Of a stretch of DNA of 64,000 nucleotides, positions 45,539 to 54,836 are shown piece by piece. A program made the translations under genes and the position numbers. The stretch spans positions 3,534,001 through 3,598,000 of the forward strand of contig NZ_CP176366.1 of the NCBI RefSeq assembly GCF_046244385.1. Direction: 5' to 3'. Every line of letters begins with the position of its first letter. The first letter of the stretch is position 1. The notes beneath the pieces are model-generated. The model did no database searches and was not told the DNA's origin. It saw only the letters and a list, made by a program, of their open reading frames with translations. The DNA is from Methanospirillum stamsii. GTDB lineage: Archaea; Halobacteriota; Methanomicrobia; Methanomicrobiales; Methanospirillaceae.

Positions 45539-46006
45539 ATGAGCAATTTAGAAACCAGATCTAAAAGATTGGCATTTACCATTATTATTACGGTTTTTTT
45601 ATTTCTCAGTTCAGCCGTCATGATATGTTCAGCATCAGAGACTACAGATGATGGTACTTCATCAGTTGAAAAAGTTGAAGTCTATCATTTTCACTTAAAA
45701 CACCAGTGTTACAGTTGTATTCGTCTAGGCGAACTTGCTGAACAGACCGTAAACAAAAACTTTGCTGATGAACTTGAATCAGGGAAGATAGTATTTGGTC
45801 ATCTAACCGTCGATGATCCTACAGATAAAGAAATCGTCGATAAATACAGTGCATCCGGATCTTCTCTCATGATTGGAGTATACACACCTGATGGATTTAA
45901 AGTAGAAGAAGATACCAAGGTCTGGTATAAACTTGGTAACCCTGACGAATATGAAGCATATCTGAAAGATCTCATAGAAAAGAGACTTTCAGGCAATATG
46001 AATTAA
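45539..46006 (+). CDS. second ArsF-like secreted thioredoxin-fold protein
   Basis: 155 aa. Similar to the upstream ArsF: VEVYHFHLKHQCYSC with CxxC at 57-60 and SSLMIGVYTPDGFKVEEDT. It has a TM or signal segment (about 12-30) ending in ICS rather than a clear lipobox. Paralog of the lipoprotein, likely membrane-attached, perhaps with a different thiol partner. Five nt from the following thioredoxin gene. Confidence 0.75.
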   Translation: MSNLETRSKRLAFTIIITVFLFLSSAVMICSASETTDDGTSSVEKVEVYHFHLKHQCYSCIRLGELAEQTVNKNFADELESGKIVFGHLTVDDPTDKEIVDKYSASGSSLMIGVYTPDGFKVEEDTKVWYKLGNPDEYEAYLKDLIEKRLSGNMN

Positions 46007-46010
46007 AGAT

Positions 46011-46535
46011 ATGATCTCTCAAACGTCAATTTTTTTAATTTCGGTCTCATCAATCCTGATTGTGGTAATTCTAGTCATGGGAATTTCACCAGTTTCCGGA
46101 GCTGTCTACTCAATAAACGGTAGTCAGATGGATTCTAAATTGTTATCAGAAAACATTCAATCTGATCCATCATTAATAGCAGGAGATCTTCCACGAGGCA
46201 GGGTTATCTTTTTCTGGAACACTCATTGCGGGGCATGTCACCTGGCATGGGATTTCATCGATGAGTTTATTCCGAATCATCCGGAGGTTGAGATCCTGAA
46301 TTATGATCTTTATAATAGCACTGATAACCGGACATTATTTGAGAATTATAAAGAAAAATATCACCGGAACCAACTTTCAATTCCTTCCATGATAGTAGGA
46401 AATATTACTCTGGAGGGAACACAGGATATCAGAAATCACCTGCCGGAGATTTTACATCTTCAGCAGGAGGTTCACTCTTCACAAGGCATAATAGTAGATT
46501 TACAAAAATTTATTAATAATCTCCACCTCTTTTAA
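46011..46535 (+). CDS. membrane-anchored thioredoxin-like protein
   Basis: 174 aa. One TM/signal segment (about 5-27). Thioredoxin fold with VIFFWNTHCGACHLAWDFI (CxxC at 73-76) and cis-Pro loop SIPSMIVGN. It closes the ArsF-ArsG-ArsF-Trx set, all facing outside or the membrane. Probably an extracytoplasmic thiol reductase. Start 4 nt after the preceding stop. Confidence 0.75.
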   Translation: MISQTSIFLISVSSILIVVILVMGISPVSGAVYSINGSQMDSKLLSENIQSDPSLIAGDLPRGRVIFFWNTHCGACHLAWDFIDEFIPNHPEVEILNYDLYNSTDNRTLFENYKEKYHRNQLSIPSMIVGNITLEGTQDIRNHLPEILHLQQEVHSSQGIIVDLQKFINNLHLF

Positions 46536-47185
46536 CTTTTTCAGACGAATCCAGGATTGTTTCGGTGTAAAGAAATTTGTTCATCTCAAAATTATGCATT
46601 AAATCGAATGAAGTGATTAACTCAGATAATGTAGGTATACCTCTTTCCAGTCTGATAGTTCTCTATAACAATTTTTGGTGCAAAACCGGTTTGTATTTCG
46701 TGTACTGATAGTTATTATGATCCAGGTAAACAATCCTGCTACTTCAGTATATCAAAAATAGGGTTATTTTGAGAGGCATGCACAGACACTTGTTATTGTC
46801 CAAAAACTAAAAAACTGTTGCAAGAGAGAAATTCCTGAAGGCAGAGTAAAATTGGTATACTAATCCCTTTTTAGATAAAATCATGAATTTTTTAAAAATG
46901 GCAGATATTCCAAATTTATTTGAGATAGTTATTCATCAGAGTGATCTTAAGGTCTAATTGACAAAAAATTGATTACGAATTGGTGATGAAGTAACACATT
47001 TTCTGTTTTTACATAATGATTGAACTCAACCATAAACGTTATTCACAAATCAGCAAGCGCAGTTATGCAAAATTTTAACTTCAATGGTATCTTCATCTCT
47101 TTTTTTGGTTCAATATTTATCTTTCAAGAAATAAAGAGTATTTTGAGCGATTTTTCAACAAAAACAAAGATAGCTAACGCTATAC
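46536..47185. other. 650-bp AT-rich region before the IS4 element
   Basis: No gene recognised. A frame at 47020-47220 encodes an unremarkable hydrophobic peptide. The left end of the IS4-type element probably lies near 47186, where AGGCAAACG resembles the inverse GTTTTGCCT at 51195-51203. Confidence 0.35.
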
Positions 47186-47224
47186 AGGCAAACGAAATTT
47201 ACCCAAATCCATTACAATAGGATC

Positions 47225-48255
47225 TTAGAAGACTGTAAACCTTTGAGAAAATCTGGGTTTTTCATGGCGACTTTTTGCCAGGTGCCGCAAAGATTTTTCT
47301 AGCCAGTTCCATCTTTCAAGAACATCTTTATTTCCAAACAGATTCTGATGCAAAATGCTTAAAAATTCATTAGATTTTTCAGCAAACACTTTCGACCACA
47401 GCATTGGACCATATTTTTCTCGCTCATCCGGTTCAATTTTCGTCAGGATCCAAGAATAGAGATTTCTACTGATGATCAACCGAATCAGCATAGAATATAT
47501 GTGAATATATGCAAGTGGTGAATTCCCAAGAAGTAGATTTCCAAGGTCATAATCGCTTTTGAGTTCTTTAAATAAGAGTTCTATGATCCATCGGTATTTG
47601 TACAGTTCATAAATTTCATCTGGATTAAATTTATCGGCAGGAAGATTTGTCATATATACATGCCAGGTCGATCTTTTTTCATTCCAAAAACAAACAACTC
47701 TATAATCCTCTATTATGGGAATTTTATTAGTCCGATTTTGAGCTTTTTCAATCTCAAATGAGCATACCAGATCATAAATCCCTTTTTTTGGTACATGTTC
47801 AAGAAAACTTGACAAATTCGGGTAATTTTTATCATCTATAGATTTTTTAAGTTTCTTTGATATCTGACCTGAAACAACAGAAACTACTTCTGGTTTTGCA
47901 TTTGTTTTTACTCGACTTACAAAAAATCCCCTATAATGGTTTATCCGAGAAAAGGTTTTTAGAGAGTAATATCCCAAATCGTTAATAATAAGGACGTCTT
48001 TTACTTCACGTCCTATTCGAAGCATCTTTGAGTCATGAACTCTTTCACCAGTGATCTCAATGGTTTTTACCGAATGGGCACGGGCACTCAATACTGCATG
48101 AATTTTCAATCCTGCTGCATTGTCACGAGAACGAGCTGCTGGATAATCTCCAGACAGCTTTTGACTTAAACGAATTATGCTACTATCCTGAATGAGAATA
48201 TCCTTGAACCTTTTGGCCTGATTTTTTAATTGTGCAGGACATTCCAATATCATCT
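47225..48255 (-). pseudogene. IS4-type transposase, C-terminal part, split by IS21
   Basis: 343 codons containing IQDSSIIRLSQKLSGDYPA (first Asp), DVLIINDLGYYSLKTFSRI (second Asp), and YKYRWIIELLFKELK, which is the IS4 Y-x2-R-x3-E-x6-K signature. The first ~110 residues are missing here and are found on the same strand at 50802-51133. Between them is a full IS21 element. Removing it and one target copy joins the frames as FINEMI-LECPAQL. Confidence 0.9.
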
Positions 48256-48373
48256 GTTAACGCCCATCCCTTCTTGACCAGAGGCATATAAAGCCGCGCC
48301 CATTCGTTTTTGACCACCCTATTTTAAGGAGACAGATCAATTCCCTCCGTATGTAAAAGGAGGGGATAGGCAG

Positions 48374-49861
48374 GTGAAAACGATGGCAGATGTACAACGA
48401 ATGGCTACCTTATACCACCTTTACGGTTCTTATTCCCAAGTAGCCAGAGAATTACACATATCCCGAAATACGGTTAAAAAGTATCTTCGGCAATTATCCG
48501 AAGTTCGAGACGGAATACGAACAGAAATACTTCCTGAATCCAGGACTATTCATCAACCCCGCCGGATAGTCACTGACGATATCATTGACCAGATTCATAC
48601 CTTGCTAGAATCCAATGAAGATCGACCCAGAAAACAACGAATGAATGGACGTCAGATTCACCATCATATCGTTCAATCCGGACATCAGATCAGTTACACA
48701 ACCACCAAACGGATCATACAGGACTGGAAACATGATCAGAAGAGTCGTGAGGTCTTCATTCTCCAGAGTCCTGAACCCGGTTACCGTGCTGAATTTGACT
48801 GGGGTGAAGTGACTCTTAACATTCAGGGAGTCTGGACCCGGGTTTACCTTGCAGTCATGGTTTTGACTGATTCACTCTATCGTTTTGCCAGAATATATCG
48901 AAAAGAAAGTCAGCAGGAAGTAATTGACTGCCACATTCAGTTTTTCAATGAGATTTGCGGTTTACCCGAAATTGTCTTTTATGACAATCTGCTTGCAGTC
49001 TTTGACTATCATCGGAAAATCTTTCAGAACTCGTTTATCCGATTCGCCGTTCACTATGGATTTTCATACGATGTCTGCAATATCAGGTCACCTCATGAGA
49101 AAGGAACCGATGAGGAAAGTGTCGGATATATTCGTTCCCAGGCATTTAGTGAACGAAATTCATTTGAATCCTTCACAGAAGCCCAGGACTGGCTCATCGA
49201 ATCCTTACACCAGATCAATCAAAAACAGGTCTATCGCCGTGAATTACCTCCCAAAGAAGGACTAGTACGAGAACAGGAAAAAATGAAACCGTTACCCACT
49301 CTGGAGTACTCCAATTATTTCACCAGAAGTGCAAAGATTTCAAAGTATTCTCTGGTCGTTTTTGAAGGCAATTACTACTCTGTGCCTGACACCTTCCGTC
49401 CACGTTCAATAACCCTGAAGATATTTGTTGATAGGATAGACCTGACTGATGGAATTGCCATAATTGCTTCGCATCAGCGGTTGTATGGAAAAAGCAACTA
49501 TTCACTTGACATCACTCATTATCTGAAGACTTTCGAAAAGAAACCTGGAGCTCTTAGGCACTCAAAAGTTCTGGGTCAATTGCATGAGAAAGTCCAGTAC
49601 TTGTATAAAGACTATTATCTTGATTCACCACTGGAATTTATTGAGATATTAAAACTGATTCAGACAACCTCTGCTGAAGGTTTGATCTATGCAATTGATC
49701 ACTTGGCCGAAAACGGAATTGTACCTGGATATGACACCCTGAGATTGTTCTTGTTCCAGAATCTGAACCCAATGATTGAACCACTTGAAATTGTGGATCC
49801 CGTTATTGTCGCTGAACCGGATCTCACGATCTACGATCACATCATGAGGTGTGAAGCATGA
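48374..49861 (+). CDS. istA: IS21 transposase IstA
   Basis: 495 aa. N-terminal HTH (LYGSYSQVARELHISRNTVK), then the DDE integrase core with AEFDWGEVTLN (Asp), IVFYDNLLAVFDYHRK (Asp) and a later Glu in EKGTDEESVGY. The GTG at 48374 is preferred because AGGAGGGG is 8 nt upstream; ATG 48383 is possible. Stop overlaps istB (ATGA). Confidence 0.93.
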   Translation: MKTMADVQRMATLYHLYGSYSQVARELHISRNTVKKYLRQLSEVRDGIRTEILPESRTIHQPRRIVTDDIIDQIHTLLESNEDRPRKQRMNGRQIHHHIVQSGHQISYTTTKRIIQDWKHDQKSREVFILQSPEPGYRAEFDWGEVTLNIQGVWTRVYLAVMVLTDSLYRFARIYRKESQQEVIDCHIQFFNEICGLPEIVFYDNLLAVFDYHRKIFQNSFIRFAVHYGFSYDVCNIRSPHEKGTDEESVGYIRSQAFSERNSFESFTEAQDWLIESLHQINQKQVYRRELPPKEGLVREQEKMKPLPTLEYSNYFTRSAKISKYSLVVFEGNYYSVPDTFRPRSITLKIFVDRIDLTDGIAIIASHQRLYGKSNYSLDITHYLKTFEKKPGALRHSKVLGQLHEKVQYLYKDYYLDSPLEFIEILKLIQTTSAEGLIYAIDHLAENGIVPGYDTLRLFLFQNLNPMIEPLEIVDPVIVAEPDLTIYDHIMRCEA

Positions 49862-50574
49862 CTGAAGATCTTGAATCTCTGTGTAAACAACTCCATATTT
49901 CAGGTATGTATCAGTTTACACAGGAACATCAAAGTGAGAATCCTGGGATTGAGGAGTTTCTGATTGCTGCATGTAGAGCTGAACTTGATGTGAGAATGAT
50001 GAGCAGACAGATCAGAGCACTCAAACTGGCAGGATTTCCTACTCAAAAACGGTTTGACGATCTGGTTTTAGATGCTCTTCCGCAAGATGGAAGAAATGCC
50101 ATTCCTGAGTTACAGACTTTGGATTTCGTAACTGAAAAAAAGAATGTGGTGATGATTGGGAATTCTGGTACGGGAAAGACTCATCTTGCAATTGCTACCG
50201 GAGTCTATGCATGCGAGAATAACCTTAAGGTGCTATTTAAAACTGCATCCGGTTTGATCAATGAATTCCTGGAAGCAAAACGTTTAGGAAGAATCACTCT
50301 GGCTATGAAACAGTTCAAGAAAGTAGAGTTACTGATTCTGGATGAACTGGGATATGTTACCTTTGACATTGAAGGTTCAGAACTTCTGTTTCAACTTCTT
50401 GCTGCCAGACATGAGATTGCAAGTACAATCATTACGACAAACCTGGCGTTTTCTGATTGGGTCAGAATATTCCATGATAAAACCCTTACAGCAGCATTAT
50501 TGGATAGAATAACTCACAGAGCCATGATTCTGAATATGAATGGATCCAGTTTCAGAAGAAGAACTAATAATTGA
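49858..50574 (+). CDS. istB: IS21 helper ATPase IstB
   Basis: 238 aa AAA+ ATPase. Walker A GNSGTGKTHLA (about residues 101-111), Walker B LLILDELGY (about 158-166) and ITTNLAFSDW sensor region. It selects target DNA and activates IstA. ATGA overlap with istA. Confidence 0.93.
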   Translation: MTEDLESLCKQLHISGMYQFTQEHQSENPGIEEFLIAACRAELDVRMMSRQIRALKLAGFPTQKRFDDLVLDALPQDGRNAIPELQTLDFVTEKKNVVMIGNSGTGKTHLAIATGVYACENNLKVLFKTASGLINEFLEAKRLGRITLAMKQFKKVELLILDELGYVTFDIEGSELLFQLLAARHEIASTIITTNLAFSDWVRIFHDKTLTAALLDRITHRAMILNMNGSSFRRRTNN

Positions 50575-50801
50575 ACGTTCCAGGATAATTTTAAGAAAAT
50601 CGAATTTTCCGCGAAGGGGGAATGTTTACCCATTCCCCCGAGCCTATCCTGCTCAGGGGGTGAGTGTAAGGGAGGGGGGCGAAGCCACCCTTCCTTATCT
50701 TGATGTTAGCGATAATTTTTTCTATTAGGAATATGACATTCAACTTAGGGCTGGTCAAAAAGCAATGGTCCTACCTGGTCAATTTTGAATGGTAAAAAAC
50801 A

Positions 50802-51133
50802 ATCATCTCATTGATGAAGTGTTCAAGAAGAAATGAAAGAAAATTAACCATATTTTGATTAAATCTCTTTTTAAAACTCTGAATTGTTATACTTTTTAAA
50901 AATTTGGGATTTGAGTCAAAATCAATGTATTTCCGGTAGATCTCTTCAAAAGTAGGCCTTCCATGACTACTTACTCCGAAAATAAGGATGTAAGAAAGAT
51001 ATACTGGGTTAAGTTTTCGAAATCGTTTAACGAATCCAGTTTCACGAGATTTTTCCAGTAAAAAATCATAAGGAAGTAATTTATCTTGCCAGGTGCCAAG
51101 ATGTTCTGGGTTCTTTGAGGGAGGATTCTCCAT
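50802..51133 (-). pseudogene. IS4-type transposase, N-terminal part
   Basis: Starts at ATG 51133 with GAGGAT close upstream. Contains RFRKLNPVYLSYILIFG, FEEIYRKYIDFDSNPKF and SFKKRFNQNMVNFLSFLLEH, ending at FINEMI where the IS21 insertion begins. The C-terminal part is at 47225-48255. An open frame continues into IS21 DNA to 50771. Confidence 0.85.
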
Positions 51134-51144
51134 ATCCTCTCATT

Positions 51145-51170
51145 GACCCGACGGTGCTCACCGTAGGGTC
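51145..51170 (-). promoter_or_regulatory. strong hairpin in the IS4 transposase leader
   Basis: Arms GACCC-ACGGTG and CACCGT-GGGTC around CT, 11 pairs with one mismatch, just upstream of the transposase start at 51133. Such leader hairpins can block read-through transcription into a transposase gene. Function inferred. Confidence 0.45.
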
Positions 51171-51308
51171 GCGCGAAAATATATAAAGGTTTCTGTTTTG
51201 CCTCAAATGTTTTTCAATATTTAGTAACACACTCAATGTTGCAATCAATATGGGATTGGCTAAAGATCACTTTAATGGATAGTTATTGTTAAATAGTTCA
51301 ACGACCCA

Positions 51309-51345
51309 TTTCAATAAATGTTGAAACGTTCTGATGAACCATCAG
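51309..51345. promoter_or_regulatory. two inverted repeats before the permease cluster
   Basis: TTTCAA/TTGAAA around 6 bp (51309-51326) and CTGATG/CATCAG around 3 bp (51331-51345), 24-60 bp upstream of the first gene. Candidate operator for the 51.4-54 kb cluster; differs from the AACTT...AAGTT sites at arsR. Confidence 0.35.
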
Positions 51346-51368
51346 ATACCATTTGAGATGAATAAATC

Positions 51369-51566
51369 ATGCCCTTTATGATGCCATTCCTTGGGTTTCC
51401 CCTGTATTTCATTATCGGGATAGTTGTTATCAGTGCTGTCATCATGCTTTTGATGATGTTTATCATGCGAAGAATGATCATGTGGGGTGGATGCTGCCCC
51501 TGCTGCTCTTGTCTTCAAAACGAACAATCAGAACAAAAAATTATGGAAAATCAGTGTTACAAATGA
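51369..51566 (+). CDS. small Cys-rich membrane peptide upstream of permease
   Basis: 65 aa. One strong TM helix (about residues 9-33), Met-rich (MLLMMFIMRRMIMWGG), followed by CCPCCSC and another Cys near the end. Met and Cys enrichment suggests binding of soft metals such as Cu(I) or As(III). TGA overlaps the ATG of the permease (ATGA at 51563-51566), so they are made together. The family is unknown to me. Confidence 0.6.
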   Translation: MPFMMPFLGFPLYFIIGIVVISAVIMLLMMFIMRRMIMWGGCCPCCSCLQNEQSEQKIMENQCYK

Positions 51567-52633
51567 TAGATATTATCACCGGAGCATTGCTTCTGGGATG
51601 GACAACCCTTGTTGCATACCTTACTGAACACGTAATTACCTGCCTTATCCCGGCTTTCTTTATCGCCGGAGGAATTGCTGCCTTTGTAAAGAAAGATGCA
51701 ATTTTAAAATATTTCAGTCCTGATGCGAAGAAGTCTGTCAGTTTTGGTATCGCATCTGTATCCGGAACCGTTCTGGCGGTCTGTAGCTGTACTATTCTCC
51801 CGATGTTTGCTGGAATTCTGAAAAAAGGAAGTGGTATAGGTCCGGCAATCACCTTCCTCTACGCTGGTCCGGCGATTAATATCCTTGCTATTGTGTATTC
51901 TGCAAAAGTCCTTGGCCTTGATATCGGGATTGCCCGTGCTGTCTCTGCCATTCTTCTGTCAATAGTCATCGGCCTTATCATGGCAGCAATCTTTAAAGAG
52001 CATGATAATGAAGTCCGTGCAAATGCCAAAAAGAACCTTCGGTTTTCTTCCGGAGGCGAAGAACGACCAAAATGGGTTGTGTTGGCATTCTTTATCCTTC
52101 TGATTGCTATTCTACTGGTTGGAACATCACAACTTGATATCTTTATCCGGCTCCTTATAGTCTACTTCCTCTCTATGGCGATTGCATTTCTGCTTATTTA
52201 TTATTTCAGCAGGGATGAAGTGACCGAATGGGGTTATGAGATTTGGGATCTGACCAAGAAGATCTTCCCCATCCTCGTTATCGGAACTTTTGCTCTCGGG
52301 GTACTTTCCTACTTTATCCCTCCGGAGACCTTTAAGCCATATATCGGCGATAATTCTCTCCTGGCAAACTTTACGGCTGCAGTTATCGGAGCAATACTCT
52401 ACATGCCTACCCTGCTTGAAGTACCGGTGATCGGGACAACTCTTGGCTACCTTTCCGGGAACATGGCAAAAGGACCTGCACTTTCGCTTCTCCTGACCGG
52501 ACCATCTATCAGTCTGCCAAGCCTCATGGTTCTCACCCGGATCATGGGACCTAAGAAGACCGGAGTATATGCTATCCTGGTCGTTCTCTTCTCTGCCATG
52601 GCCGGATTTATCTTTGGAAATATATGGGGATAG
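51563..52633 (+). CDS. COG0701-family permease (ArsP/UPF0718-like)
   Basis: 356 aa with about ten TM helices. Starts MIDIITGALLLGW at the ATG overlapping the upstream peptide; a longer frame to 51482 only reads through that gene. Conserved pair of segments: VSGTVLAVCSCTILPMFAGI with the Cys pair CSC, and AAVIGAILYMPTLLEVPVIG. The family contains ArsP-like efflux proteins for trivalent organoarsenicals, but substrates differ. Context with thiol proteins fits a metalloid exporter. Confidence 0.82.
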   Translation: MIDIITGALLLGWTTLVAYLTEHVITCLIPAFFIAGGIAAFVKKDAILKYFSPDAKKSVSFGIASVSGTVLAVCSCTILPMFAGILKKGSGIGPAITFLYAGPAINILAIVYSAKVLGLDIGIARAVSAILLSIVIGLIMAAIFKEHDNEVRANAKKNLRFSSGGEERPKWVVLAFFILLIAILLVGTSQLDIFIRLLIVYFLSMAIAFLLIYYFSRDEVTEWGYEIWDLTKKIFPILVIGTFALGVLSYFIPPETFKPYIGDNSLLANFTAAVIGAILYMPTLLEVPVIGTTLGYLSGNMAKGPALSLLLTGPSISLPSLMVLTRIMGPKKTGVYAILVVLFSAMAGFIFGNIWG

Positions 52634-52637
52634 TCAG

Positions 52638-52901
52638 ATGAGCATTGAGAAACCCTGTTGTCCGGCAGATGCACTCCGGAGGGTAAAAATGATCCCGGTA
52701 AACGGAATCCCAACAGGTATTACTATGCTGGATGAGATTATCGCTGAGGTGAAGGAGATGAATCTCTCCTCCGAATAGCAGATCAAGGAAATGCTTCTAA
52801 AGAAGGTGAAAGTATTCAATTACATCTCCAAAGGGGCTGATGAGATGTACGCAAAAGCCATTGTAGCGGAGTATAATAAAATCTTGAGATTGCCGCAATA
52901 G
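52638..52901 (+). pseudogene. small NAC-like protein gene with internal TAG
   Basis: The ATG at 52638 follows the permease by 4 nt. The frame reads MSIEKPCCPADALRRVKMIP, GITMLDEIIAEVKEMNLSSE, then TAG at 52776-52778, and continues in the same frame QIKEMLLKKVKVFNYISKGA and AEYNKILRLPQ to a TAG at 52899-52901. Without the first TAG this would be an 87-residue protein of a small family often annotated as NAC-like in methanogens and found beside this permease. Most likely a nonsense mutation; the truncated 46-aa product could still be made. Confidence 0.6.
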
Positions 52902-52999
52902 TCTCAGATCTTCAATCCCTTACAGGAACGGGATGTGTCTCGCTCTAAACAAAAGATGATATTCTTAAACGACAAAAGTATTTCAAATAAAGGTGAAAT

Positions 53000-53239
53000 A
53001 TGAAACTTGAAGTATTAGGAACCGGCTGTACAAAATGCAAACGTTTGTATGATAATGTGACCGATGCAGTAAAAAAATCAGGTATTCAGGCAGAAGTGGT
53101 GAAAGTTGAAGCACTGGAGGAGATTGTAAGCAGGGGTGTGATGATGACCCCGTCTCTGTTCCTGGACGGTGAAGAGGTTGTTGCCGGTCGGGTTCCAACC
53201 GTTAATGAGATTATGGAAATAATCAAGAGTAATGCATAA
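53000..53239 (+). CDS. MTH895/TM0996-type small thioredoxin
   Basis: 79 aa. MKLEVLGTGCTKCKRLYDNV with CTKC at 10-13 and the cis-Pro loop MMTPSLFLDGE. This small thioredoxin family is common beside the COG0701 permeases. AGGTGA lies 5 nt before the ATG. Its stop shares a base with the next gene's start (TAATG). Confidence 0.88.
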   Translation: MKLEVLGTGCTKCKRLYDNVTDAVKKSGIQAEVVKVEALEEIVSRGVMMTPSLFLDGEEVVAGRVPTVNEIMEIIKSNA

Positions 53240-53694
53240 TGGCAGAGCAGGCTCCTTGTACCTGTGGAAGTAATGAGAAGAACCGACTACTATTCCCCTG
53301 CTCCGGACAGGCAAATACCGGACAGATATCAAATCAGGCTGCGATTCAATTATCTGACGAAGGATATGGAAGTTTTGTCTGTACTGCCCTTCTTGCATCC
53401 GGATCAGAATCTCTTGCAGAACGTGCACGAAATGTAAATGAAGTCGTCGCCATTGACGGGTGTGGGATGGATTGTGCACGTAAGATCCTGGAGCAGGAAG
53501 GAGTTCCGGTCCATCAGCACCTGGTAGTGACCGATCTTGGTGTTGAAAAGAAGAGTGGAGATCGTTCATTTTCTTCGGATGAAGTTGAGTCAATCGCCTC
53601 TGCAGCCTGGAAAGGAGAAGGAAAAATTCAGGAATCAGAAACTGAAAAGAAAGTCTCTTCCGGTGGGTGTGACTGCGGCGGAAACTATTCTTGA
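53239..53694 (+). CDS. DGC-type putative zinc-binding protein
   Basis: 151 aa. Motifs LLFPCSGQANTGQISNQAAI, CTALLASGS, AIDGCGMDCARKILEQEG and the Cys-rich ends CTCGS (N) and GGCDCGG (C). The DGC-box CGMDCA gives the family its name. The Cys probably bind zinc or a persulfide. Overlaps the thioredoxin gene by one base, so they are co-translated. Confidence 0.82.
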   Translation: MAEQAPCTCGSNEKNRLLFPCSGQANTGQISNQAAIQLSDEGYGSFVCTALLASGSESLAERARNVNEVVAIDGCGMDCARKILEQEGVPVHQHLVVTDLGVEKKSGDRSFSSDEVESIASAAWKGEGKIQESETEKKVSSGGCDCGGNYS

Positions 53695-53704
53695 TCTCAT
53701 TTTT

Positions 53705-54061
53705 ATGCACTCCGATTCTAACACTACCATGGTGACCTGTTCTGGCATATCCAATGCTGGGAAACTTTCGACAAAGGTAAGTGAAATGCTACATCGGAGA
53801 TGTCCCGGCCTTATTGAATGCTCTCTTGCTGCACGAAGTGATCCAGAAAAATTACATGATGTTCTCACCCATACCAAGAGAAAAGTCATCATTAATGGAT
53901 GTTCTGACTGTTGCGGGAGGAAAAAACTTAAGGAACATGGATATGATCCGGATATTCATATTATCGCCACCGAATGCGGCATTGTAAAGAACGGTATGGA
54001 AGATCCACGATTTGATGAGATTGAACTCCTGACCTCAGTTGTCAGGGAAAAACTCCGGTGA
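53705..54061 (+). CDS. second DGC-like Cys protein
   Basis: 118 aa. Motifs TMVTCSGISNAGKLSTKVSE, ECSLAARS, IINGCSDCCGRKKLKEHG and a late TECGI. Same architecture as the preceding DGC protein but divergent, with CSDCC in place of CGMDC. Start taken at the first ATG after the upstream stop (53705); 53729 is possible. Part of the same run with 10 bp spacing. Confidence 0.7.
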   Translation: MHSDSNTTMVTCSGISNAGKLSTKVSEMLHRRCPGLIECSLAARSDPEKLHDVLTHTKRKVIINGCSDCCGRKKLKEHGYDPDIHIIATECGIVKNGMEDPRFDEIELLTSVVREKLR

Positions 54062-54368
54062 TACCAGATTACTTGTGATGAGTTCTCTTTTTGTTTATAA
54101 CACCAAAAAGCAGAAATGAGGGATTTGAACAGAGTACACGGTAAGCAGTCAGGTATCCCTTAGTTACATTGAAGGATTGTTTAACTTCAGTCTTTCATAT
54201 ATACGATGAACCTTCTTGCGGAATGAGGGGAGAGATTTCAGGCTAACCCAGGCAGTATCACTGGCCCTGATTTGTTATCAGTGCCAATAAATTCATGAAT
54301 ATCATGATAATTCTCAAATTTTCAGACATAATGAAAAACTTATCAAATCCCTGAAAGATATCTTTTGT
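54062..54368. other. intergenic region within the redox cluster
   Basis: About 305 bp, nothing recognised. It must hold the promoter for the C_GCAxxG gene. Confidence 0.4.
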
Positions 54369-54836
54369 ATGAAATCAGATCCCGTAACTTCAGCAGCAGA
54401 TCTTTTTGCTCAGGGATATAACTGTTCACAGTCAGTTTTTACAGCTTTCGCTGAAGAAAATGGATTGGATCCGGCCATAGCATTAAAAATTGCAACCAGT
54501 TTTGGAGGAGGAATCGGTCGGACAGGAAATGTCTGTGGAGCAGTTTCAGGCGCTATTCTAGCCATTGGACTCATTCATGGGATGGATTCACTTCAGGAGT
54601 CCGGAAAAAAGGAACAGTGTTATGCTCTTGATCAGGAATTTATACAGAAATTCACCGCAAAATTTGGATCAATTGAGTGCACAAAACTGCTTGGATATAA
54701 TCTTGGAATCCCGGCCGAACGAGAAGAAGCAGGAAAGAAAGGAGTCATAAAACATATCTGTCCGGGGCTTGTGAAAGGAGCAGCAGAAATTCTTGAGGAA
54801 TTACTGAAAAAGGATAAAGATTACAGGAAAACCTGA
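54369..54836 (+). CDS. C_GCAxxG_C_C-family redox-type protein
   Basis: 155 aa. Family pattern: GYNCSQSVF (Cys19), FGGGIGRTGNVCGAVSGAIL (Cys56, family motif), and later Cys in ECTKLL and HICPGLV. Proteins of this family often occur beside oxidoreductases and may bind a metal or cluster. The 3' end overlaps the convergent CcdA gene by 16 bp. Confidence 0.85.
   Translation: MKSDPVTSAADLFAQGYNCSQSVFTAFAEENGLDPAIALKIATSFGGGIGRTGNVCGAVSGAILAIGLIHGMDSLQESGKKEQCYALDQEFIQKFTAKFGSIECTKLLGYNLGIPAEREEAGKKGVIKHICPGLVKGAAEILEELLKKDKDYRKT

Larger units (their letters stand above)
48256..50801. mobile_element. complete IS21-family element
   Basis: 2546 bp, begins TG and ends CA. A 6-bp target duplication ATCATC sits at 48250-48255 and 50802-50807. 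Internal terminal repeats carry TTGACCA at 48275-48281 and 48310-48316 and the inverse TGGTCAA at 50752-50758 and 50776-50782, the multiple-end repeats typical of IS21. Encodes istA and istB. It appears intact and recent. Confidence 0.9.
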
